Of a DNA stretch of 10,854 nt, positions 1 to 5,164 are shown one piece after another. Every line of letters starts with the position of its first letter. The first letter of the stretch is position 1. The notes under the pieces were generated by a model that was given only the letters and a program-made list of their open reading frames with translations, was not told the DNA's origin and searched no databases. Origin of the DNA: JALYJZ01 sp964476895 (GTDB lineage: Bacteria > Patescibacteriota > SICC01); assembly GCA_964476895.1 (NCBI GenBank), contig CAYZCS010000031.1, forward strand, positions 1-10,854, given 5' to 3'. The position numbers and the translations under genes were made by a program.

Positions 1-333
<333 letters not shown>

Positions 334-338
334 CCTTT

Positions 339-397
339 CGTGAGTGCTTGCACTCGCGTAGCCTTGACTGACAGTGCCGGCAGCAGTGCCGGTCTGT
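339..397 (+). other. 23S-5S spacer with two hairpins
   Basis: The internal spacer between 23S and 5S holds two inverted repeats and no tRNA. The first is GAGTG-CTTG-CACTC (342-355), extended by CG/CG pairs and a wobble on the outside. The second is CCGGCA (377-382) against TGCCGG (387-392) with a four-base loop, flanked by ACAG (371-374) and CTGT (394-397), which can extend the stem. The unit CAGTGCCGG occurs twice, at 372-380 and 384-392. These are probably precursor rRNA structures used in processing; that role is inferred. Confidence 0.5.
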
Positions 398-405
398 TAA
401 CCGAA

Positions 406-548
406 CTTGTCGTCAGCACGCTGGTGACTCCAGCGCGGGGGCCACACCCGTTCCCATTCCGAACACGGCCGTTAAGCCCCGCAGCGCCGATGGTACTGGG
501 CCGCTAGGGCCCGGGAGAGTAGGTCGTCACCGGCGTACTGCCGACAAG
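406..548 (+). other. Precursor stem enclosing 5S rRNA
   Basis: CTTGTCG (406-412) upstream of 5S is perfectly complementary to CGACAAG (542-548) downstream. A further three pairs (CAG 414-416 with CTG 538-540) lie between this and the mature 5S helix. The transcript can therefore form a long, slightly interrupted duplex that extends 5S helix I outward. Such flanking stems are typical substrates for precursor rRNA cleavage by RNase III-type or RNase M5/E-type enzymes; which enzyme acts here is unknown. Confidence 0.55.
418..536 (+). rRNA. rrf: 5S ribosomal RNA
   Basis: This is the small rRNA of the 50S central protuberance, about 119 nt. Bacterial 5S hallmarks are present in order: the ACACCCGTTCCCATTCCGAAC block (about 446-466), GTTAAGCCCC (471-480), GCGCCGATGGTACT (484-497) and GGGAGAGTAGGTCG (about 512-526). 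The ends were set by the terminal helix I, in which 418-428 pairs with 526-536 over 11 bp including one G-T wobble. It follows 23S directly in the usual 23S-5S order, with no tRNA between or after within the window. Confidence 0.97.
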
Positions 549-573
549 CACACCCTCGGGTTACGAAACGAGA

Positions 574-601
574 AAACGCCCCTCATAGACGAGGGGCGTT
601 T
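574..601. terminator. Bidirectional intrinsic terminator between 5S and the LPXTG gene
   Basis: An 11-bp perfect stem, AAACGCCCCTC (574-584) with GAGGGGCGTTT (591-601), encloses the loop ATAGAC. It lies between the plus-strand rRNA operon and the converging minus-strand gene whose stop is at 618. On the minus strand the stem runs into a TTTT tract, and on the plus strand into a shorter T run (TTTCGGTT). It should therefore serve both transcription units. A second segment, CGAAACG (564-570), is complementary to CGTTTCG (597-603), so an alternative pairing is possible. Confidence 0.85.
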
Positions 602-617
602 CGGTTGGCCGGGACGG

Positions 618-2984
618 CTAGCTTCGCTTGGCCTTCCGTTCCCGGTAGAACTGGGTGCCGTAGTAGGTGGCACTGGCCAGCAGGAAGACGAGGAAGGCGA
701 TCAGGCCGGCTTGACCCGTCTTCGGCAGGGCGGAGAAGTCGTCCTCGGCGTTGGTCACCGCCTTGACGGCACCGGTGGCCGGGACCGGAACGGGAGCCTC
801 GACGGCTTCCTCTTCGTCTTCCGGAGGCGTCGGGATCTCGGCGGCCGTCGGCTCGACCTCGAAGGTCACGGTCTCCTGGTTGCCGTTATCGGTGGTGGCG
901 GCCAGCTCGACCGTATGGGCCTTGCCGTCTTCGACGTTACCGATCTTCAGGGACTGGTTCCGAATCGTCGCGCTTTCCAGGTCCTTGCTCGCGGCCTCTT
1001 CGTCGCTGACGTTGGCAGGTTGCTCGTCGACCTTCACCGTATCGGTCACCGTACCGTCGACCGTCGCGGTCAGCGTGTCGATCGCACCGTTCGGTCGGGT
1101 GCCGTCGAACTCAAGGGCGAACGCGTCCACTTCGGCTTCGGTCGCCGAGACCTTGGTCAGGGCCAGGAACGGGGCGTTCGGATCGAAGGAGGTGAGCTTC
1201 GGGCAGCCGTCGGCCGTGCCGTCCGGACCCTTCGGTTCGTTCGGGCAGGCGTCCTTGTCGTCCGGTACGCCGTCACCGTCGGAGTCAGGCGGTGCCTGCG
1301 GTTCCGGTTCGGGTGCCGGCGGGCAGGAGGTGAACATGAAGCCCGCGACATCCTGGTAGCCCCAGCCGCTCTTGGCCGCACTGTCGCGTTCCGCGGCGCT
1401 CATGGTGTAGAAGTAGTCGGCGGCACCGTGGCTGTACGAACGGTAGAGGGGAGCGGTGTTAGCCGCCTGGTTCGGGTAGAGATACCCGGCGATTCCTTCG
1501 AAGACGTAGCCGTCATTGGCCGCCGCCCGGTCCCGCCATTCCGCACTGGTCGTGTAGAAGTGGTCTATGGCCGTGGGGCTCCAAAGCCGGTAGAAGGGAA
1601 CCGTACCGGGTTTTTGGTCGGGGAACAGGTAGCCTGCCACGCCCTCGTACTTGTATCCGTGGGACGTGATGGCGGTGTTCCGTTCGCTGGCGCTTAGGGT
1701 GTAGAAGTGGTCTCCCTTGGTACCGGCGATCTTATTCAGGCGGTAGAAGGGGGCCGCGCCGTTGCTGCAGGAAGCCACGTTCCCGGGCAGGGACGGAGGA
1801 GCCGGCGGAGCCGGGGGCGGAGGAATCTTGCCGATCACCCAGCGGATCTCGACCGTCCGGTTCTTCGGCAGATGGAAATCGATGTACGGACCGGACTGGC
1901 CGGTGGGGTTCGGCTGGTAATCCTTCACCAGCCCGTTCAGGCCGATCGGGTTGATCTTCACCATCTCGTGGCCGGCCGGCATGATCAGGCGGACGCGGTA
2001 GAGCTGTCCCGGACCGGCGAACGTGCCGTCGGTCGGCAGGAAGGTCGGGCAGTTCCTGACCAGCGTCTCGCCGATATTGGCGCCGCCGGCAGGAGTGGTG
2101 ATCCGCAGGGTGTTGTTGTCGTCGAGCTTATAGCCGTGGCAGTTCATCTTCGAATTCAGCTTGTTCACCCAGAACTGAACGTTACCCAGGCGGGCGTCGG
2201 CGCTTCCGCTCCGGTTACTGTCGATCGCTGAGATCAGCCGGATGTTCCCGTGGTCTCCCTGGTGGGCCTTCGCCGTCTCGACGAACGGACTCAGCAGGTT
2301 CCTGGCACCCAGGCCGTTGGCGATGGTATCCGGAGAGGTGAGGCTGCCGGTCGCGGCTTGGGCTTGCTCCCGGACGATCCTGGTGTCACTCCGGTCGATC
2401 ACCGGAGACTTGGCCAGGTCCTTGGCCTTGATGGTAATCGGGTCCTCCTGGGCGGTCGTCACGCTCTTCACGTCATCGACGGTAAAGCGGTGGGAAGCTT
2501 CCGCGGCCACCTCTTCGCTACTCTGCGCGACACCCGGCTGTACACCGTTCCGTACCACGACCTTCACCTCATGTTCACCGGGGCGGAGAAGCTGCCGGTC
2601 GAAGCGGGCATTGGTCACGGCGTTCGCTCCCGAACGGGTGCTGCCGTATTGGAAACCGTAGGTGACGGTTTCCTTGCCGTCGAACTTCTTGCCTTTCTGG
2701 GTCCGTACGTCGATCAGCCGTCCGTCGAGGTAGACGTGCGTACTGAATGTCTGACGGCCCTGCTTCGGCTTGAAGGTGACCTCGACCGGGAAGTCTTCCC
2801 GTTCGATCGCGCCCGCTGCCGGGACCTCGATGGAAACTTCGTCCTTCGCGGGATCCGGTCCGGCGGCGAACGTGAGTGCCGCGGAAATCAATGCGATCGC
2901 GGCCAGTCCGGCGATCAACAGATGCGTATGGGAACCCCTGACCCAGCGGGCAAGGCTCGTGAAGTGGTTGGTCAGTGCGTGCAT
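618..2984 (-). CDS. LPXTG-anchored modular surface protein with three DUF5648-like repeats
   Basis: This encodes a 788-aa secreted protein predicted to be covalently attached to the cell wall by a sortase. Residues 21-41 are a hydrophobic signal segment after a short basic stretch, with possible cleavage after FAA. Residues 45-170 look Ig-like and beta-rich (inference). Residues 388-400 form a proline hinge. Residues 408-554 hold three copies of a 49-residue unit (FYR..., HFYT/YFYT at 426, 475 and 524, then GY.YEGVAGYLF), matching what is known of DUF5648 repeats. Residues 567-595 carry a DSDGDGVPDDKDACP motif like thrombospondin type 3 calcium loops. The C-terminus has LPKTG (753-757), a membrane span (about 760-778) and a basic tail (RERKAKRS). 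The only convincing start is the ATG at 2984. No Shine-Dalgarno is visible, and the leader is A-rich. Its promoter is at 3024-3052. The ligand is unknown, and no sortase gene is in the window. Confidence 0.9.
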   Translation of the reverse strand: MHALTNHFTSLARWVRGSHTHLLIAGLAAIALISAALTFAAGPDPAKDEVSIEVPAAGAIEREDFPVEVTFKPKQGRQTFSTHVYLDGRLIDVRTQKGKKFDGKETVTYGFQYGSTRSGANAVTNARFDRQLLRPGEHEVKVVVRNGVQPGVAQSSEEVAAEASHRFTVDDVKSVTTAQEDPITIKAKDLAKSPVIDRSDTRIVREQAQAATGSLTSPDTIANGLGARNLLSPFVETAKAHQGDHGNIRLISAIDSNRSGSADARLGNVQFWVNKLNSKMNCHGYKLDDNNTLRITTPAGGANIGETLVRNCPTFLPTDGTFAGPGQLYRVRLIMPAGHEMVKINPIGLNGLVKDYQPNPTGQSGPYIDFHLPKNRTVEIRWVIGKIPPPPAPPAPPSLPGNVASCSNGAAPFYRLNKIAGTKGDHFYTLSASERNTAITSHGYKYEGVAGYLFPDQKPGTVPFYRLWSPTAIDHFYTTSAEWRDRAAANDGYVFEGIAGYLYPNQAANTAPLYRSYSHGAADYFYTMSAAERDSAAKSGWGYQDVAGFMFTSCPPAPEPEPQAPPDSDGDGVPDDKDACPNEPKGPDGTADGCPKLTSFDPNAPFLALTKVSATEAEVDAFALEFDGTRPNGAIDTLTATVDGTVTDTVKVDEQPANVSDEEAASKDLESATIRNQSLKIGNVEDGKAHTVELAATTDNGNQETVTFEVEPTAAEIPTPPEDEEEAVEAPVPVPATGAVKAVTNAEDDFSALPKTGQAGLIAFLVFLLASATYYGTQFYRERKAKRS

Positions 2985-3023
2985 TGGTTTTGTTTCGCGG
3001 TGTTAGTTTTCGAAAATTGGATT

Positions 3024-3052
3024 ATCTTACCATGTAAGTAACCTGGCGTCAA
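3024..3052 (-). promoter_or_regulatory. Sigma-70-type promoter of the LPXTG gene
   Basis: Read on the minus strand, TTGACG (3047-3052) is followed after exactly 17 bases by TAAGAT (3024-3029). The -35 overlaps the stop codon of the small gene ending at 3049, so the surface protein can be made independently of that operon. The predicted start near 3017 leaves an untranslated leader of roughly 33 bases that is A-rich and has no Shine-Dalgarno. Confidence 0.75.
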
Positions 3053-3279
3053 CCCTCTTCCGCGTCCCATTGCTCACAGTCCACGGTGATCTCCCCGTTG
3101 GTACGGACATAGGCCCACTCCTCGCAGTGCCGGCCCTCGGCGGACTCGAGCTGTACCTTCTGGGTCTGGACGTACGAGGTCTGGGCGAAGGTGCTCACGG
3201 CGAAGACGATCCCGCCGGAAATCAGCGCAGCGGCCAGGATTCTGCGCGGGGTCGTATTGAGTTGGAAGTTCCGTTCCAT
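3049..3279 (-). CDS. Small secreted or membrane-anchored protein with two cysteines, unknown function
   Basis: I do not recognise this 76-aa protein. Residues 12-33 (RRILAAALISGG... to FAQ) form a basic-then-hydrophobic segment that is either a signal peptide or a single membrane anchor. The remaining roughly 43 residues are acidic and would lie outside the cell. They contain two similar pieces, CEEW (C52) and CEQW (C68), 16 residues apart, so a disulfide is possible. It is the third gene of a minus-strand operon, starting only 4 bases after the stop of the preceding gene, with no clear Shine-Dalgarno. The compact spacing and clear export segment support a real gene, although it is short. Confidence 0.7.
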   Translation of the reverse strand: MERNFQLNTTPRRILAAALISGGIVFAVSTFAQTSYVQTQKVQLESAEGRHCEEWAYVRTNGEITVDCEQWDAEEG

Positions 3280-3283
3280 GGTC

Positions 3284-3580
3284 TTAGAAGTGCGGGCGTA
3301 TCCGGAGGTACTTTCGGATCGCGGCCTGTCCCCACATGATCAGTGACACGAGCACGTAGGAGCCCAGGAAGAGCAGGATATCGGCGATCGGGCGGAAGCC
3401 GGTCAGGTCCTGGATCCGGGAGCTGGTGGTACCGAGGTTCGCCAGGAAGAATTCGGCCCCGATGGCCGATTGTCGGACGATACCGGGGTAGGTCACTACC
3501 AGGGCGATCAGGACCAGGGCGACGATGACCCCGGTCCCCAGCAACATGGTCAGCAGCAAGTGCAGTGAATCACGGCTCAT
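3284..3580 (-). CDS. Small two-span membrane protein (copy 2), unknown function
   Basis: I do not recognise this 98-aa membrane protein. It has two hydrophobic spans, about residues 7-30 and 66-87, separated by a loop of about 35 residues, and a basic C-terminus (RKYLRIRPHF). Its start overlaps the stop of the upstream gene by the 4-base ATGA arrangement (3577-3580), which implies translational coupling. A GAGG Shine-Dalgarno sits 5 bases before the ATG. It resembles its upstream neighbour in span order and in short matches (FFLANL against FWLTNL, and GSYVLVSLI against ISYVLVWAL), so the two may be diverged tandem duplicates. Confidence 0.75.
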   Translation of the reverse strand: MSRDSLHLLLTMLLGTGVIVALVLIALVVTYPGIVRQSAIGAEFFLANLGTTSSRIQDLTGFRPIADILLFLGSYVLVSLIMWGQAAIRKYLRIRPHF

Positions 3581-3891
3581 GATTTCCTCGACTTTTTGGC
3601 CAGGGCGGTTCGGGCGACGCCGCTGAATTCGATGGTGCGTGACAGGGCCCAGACCAACACGTAACTGATCGCGAAGAAGGTCAGGAACTTCAGGACGACA
3701 CTTTCCGTTTCCAGGTAGGGGAGCCCGTTCACCAGGTTGGTAAGCCAGAATTCCCGGATGCCCGAGAGGTCCTCACTGGCACTTTGCCGGAATTGGGATA
3801 CGGTGATGTACATATGGGCAAAGAAGGCCACGACCAGCGCGAGGAAAAGTTTACGGGCAGTCGGTGCGAAGATGTCTTTGAGTGTTTCCAT
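3577..3891 (-). CDS. Small two-span membrane protein (copy 1), first gene of the operon, unknown function
   Basis: This is a 104-aa protein beginning METLKDIF. It has two membrane spans, about residues 13-32 and 65-84, and a basic tail (AKKSRKS). The open frame extends upstream to an ATG at 3966, but that extension would run through a near-consensus promoter (3904-3932). The ATG at 3891 lies only 12 bases past the -10, so the shorter form is chosen. There is no room for a Shine-Dalgarno, and the mRNA is probably leaderless or nearly so. It heads a three-gene operon with the genes at 3284-3580 and 3049-3279. No family is recognised. The size and topology could suit a subunit or partner of a larger envelope complex, but nothing in the sequence says which. 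Confidence 0.78.
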   Translation of the reverse strand: METLKDIFAPTARKLFLALVVAFFAHMYITVSQFRQSASEDLSGIREFWLTNLVNGLPYLETESVVLKFLTFFAISYVLVWALSRTIEFSGVARTALAKKSRKS

Positions 3892-3903
3892 GAAAATTGA
3901 CTT

Positions 3904-3932
3904 ATCATAGCTAAAAATAAGCCCTATGTCAA
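3904..3932 (-). promoter_or_regulatory. Consensus promoter of the small membrane-protein operon
   Basis: On the minus strand, TTGACA (3927-3932, a perfect -35) is followed after 17 bases by TATGAT (3904-3909). The ATG at 3891 comes 12 bases after the -10, which predicts a 5' leader of only about 5-6 bases. The region is AT-rich against a GC-rich background. It stands back to back with the plus-strand promoter at 3954-3982. Confidence 0.85.
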
Positions 3933-3953
3933 GACCCCGGAACATGCACCCTG

Positions 3954-3982
3954 TTGCAAAAAGCACTTAACTAAGCTATGAT
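3954..3982 (+). promoter_or_regulatory. Promoter of the Asp-box lipoprotein gene
   Basis: TTGCAA (3954-3959) and TATGAT (3977-3982) are separated by exactly 17 bases. The -10 contains an ATG (3978) that opens the longest reading frame but would not be transcribed intact. The next in-frame ATG, at 3993, is 10 bases after the -10, which predicts a nearly leaderless message. The -35 elements of the two divergent promoters are 21 bases apart, so one regulator could act on both. Confidence 0.8.
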
Positions 3983-3992
3983 TTTGCGTTCC

Positions 3993-5096
3993 ATGGAAAC
4001 CAGTTCCCTCGCCAGCAAAGTTCTCGGTTCGCTGATCGTCATCGGCGCGGTGCTCATGAGCACAGGCTGCCTGGACCGTACGCCCGACCAGTCCGGCGTA
4101 TTCACCACGGATGACGGTGGCGGTGACTGGCGTGCCATTCCCGATCTGACGGACCCCGAGGTGGAGGAGCCGGATACCTACCCGCCGCTTTCGGTGACGG
4201 CCGTGGGCGTGAATCCGGAGGTGCCGGAGCGGATCTTCGCCGGGACGGAGGACAACCTCTATCGCAGTACGGACGCCGGACGGTCATGGGAGGATATCAC
4301 GGAGGCGCTCCCCGATACGGATGCCGTGGCGGTCCAGAAGATCGGCACCGATGCCCGGATTCCGGAAGCGGTGTACGTGGCCGGTGTCGCCCAGGGATAC
4401 GGCAAGGTGTTCCGGAGCACGGACGGCGGACGCTCGTTCGAGGCCGTCTTCACCGGATCGGTCCCGCGGCGTGCCGCGACGTCCGTCGCGTTCGGTCCGG
4501 ACCCCAATACCGTCTACGTCGGGGACCAGGAAGGGAACGTATACCGCTCACGGGACGGGGGCAGCACCTGGCAGCGCGTATTCTCGACGGAAACGGCCGT
4601 GACCGTATTGGCGTCCAGCGGTCAACACCTGTTCGCCGGCACGTTCGGCAGCGGGGTTTTCCACAGTCCTGACGGCGGGAACACCTTCACCCCCGTGAAC
4701 ACCGGACTGCCCAGGGGGTCGCAGACGGTCTGGGACATGGCGACCGGAAACGGCGGGCTGTATCTCGGAACGGACGAAGGGCTCTTCCTTACCCGTGATT
4801 TCGGGCAGAGCTGGGAAGGTATCGGCAATCCGTTCCCGGAGAACGCCGGCCGGGTCCAAGCAGTCGCCATCCAGGGACCGCAAGTATTCTTCGCCAGCGG
4901 GGCGGTAGTCTACCGGGTTCCTCCGGAAGGGGAGCGTTTCACGCCCCGGCAATTGGATCTGGTACGGAATGTCACCGATCTGGCGGCGGTATCCTCCGAG
5001 CGCCTCTATGCCGGTGGACATTACCGGGACTTCACCGCGTTCGAGCAGCTCATGCCCGGCTTCCCGCGAGTGAACATCAATCCGCAAGCACGCTAG
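3993..5096 (+). CDS. Predicted lipoprotein with five Asp-box (BNR) repeats, beta-propeller-like
   Basis: This 367-aa exported protein has an N-terminal hydrophobic segment (residues 10-25) ending in MSTGC. Cys26 is the predicted lipidated residue; Ser at -3 is unusual for a lipobox but fits the broad pattern. The mature part carries five Asp-box motifs of the S-x-D-x-G-x-T/S-W/F type, at residues 92-99, 142-149, 186-193, 225-232 and 267-274. A degenerate sixth is TDDGGGDW at 39-46. Spacing of about 40-50 residues is what is known for Asp-box beta-propellers (sialidase-like, Vps10-like, YCF48-like folds). The repeats are structural, and no sialidase active-site pattern was recognised, so it is not called an enzyme. 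The start at 3993 was chosen over 3978 because the latter lies in the -10. It is transcribed divergently from the small membrane-protein operon. Confidence 0.85.
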   Translation: METSSLASKVLGSLIVIGAVLMSTGCLDRTPDQSGVFTTDDGGGDWRAIPDLTDPEVEEPDTYPPLSVTAVGVNPEVPERIFAGTEDNLYRSTDAGRSWEDITEALPDTDAVAVQKIGTDARIPEAVYVAGVAQGYGKVFRSTDGGRSFEAVFTGSVPRRAATSVAFGPDPNTVYVGDQEGNVYRSRDGGSTWQRVFSTETAVTVLASSGQHLFAGTFGSGVFHSPDGGNTFTPVNTGLPRGSQTVWDMATGNGGLYLGTDEGLFLTRDFGQSWEGIGNPFPENAGRVQAVAIQGPQVFFASGAVVYRVPPEGERFTPRQLDLVRNVTDLAAVSSERLYAGGHYRDFTAFEQLMPGFPRVNINPQAR

Positions 5097-5109
5097 GGAA
5101 GCCCGGCCG

Positions 5110-5136
5110 GGCGCCTTGACAGGAGTGCCTTTTTTT
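5110..5136 (+). terminator. Possible intrinsic terminator of the lipoprotein gene
   Basis: GGCGC (5110-5114) can pair with GTGCC (5125-5129), one pair being a wobble, with a 10-base loop. Seven T residues follow at 5130-5136. The stem is short, so it is a weak call. It occupies the same bases as the -35 and spacer of the next promoter. The adjacent palindrome GCCCGGCCGGGC (5101-5112) offers competing structure. Confidence 0.4.
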
Positions 5137-5144
5137 GTTATGGT
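5116..5144 (+). promoter_or_regulatory. Promoter of the antiporter gene
   Basis: TTGACA (5116-5121) is followed after 17 bases by TATGGT (5139-5144). The spacer carries a run of seven T residues. The ATG at 5165 lies 20 bases beyond the -10, giving a predicted leader of about 14 bases with no Shine-Dalgarno. Confidence 0.78.
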
Positions 5145-5164
5145 AAAGCAATTTTTACGCTCCT

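Noticed and set aside
1323..1763. 147-base repeated pattern considered as a CRISPR or DNA-level tandem repeat
   Set aside because: The period equals 49 codons and the similarity follows the protein motifs (HFYT, GY.YEG), so it is a coding repeat of a domain, not a CRISPR array.
2250..3041. 263-codon plus-strand frame opposite the LPXTG gene
   Set aside because: It is antisense to the N-terminal half of the surface protein, including its signal segment, and runs through that gene's promoter.
3892..3966. Longer start (ATG at 3966) for the first small membrane protein
   Set aside because: The extra 25 codons contain the TTGACA-N17-TATGAT promoter, so they would not be transcribed from it.
3978..3992. 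ATG at 3978 as start of the lipoprotein gene
   Set aside because: This ATG lies inside the -10 element TATGAT; the next in-frame ATG at 3993 gives a normal signal segment.
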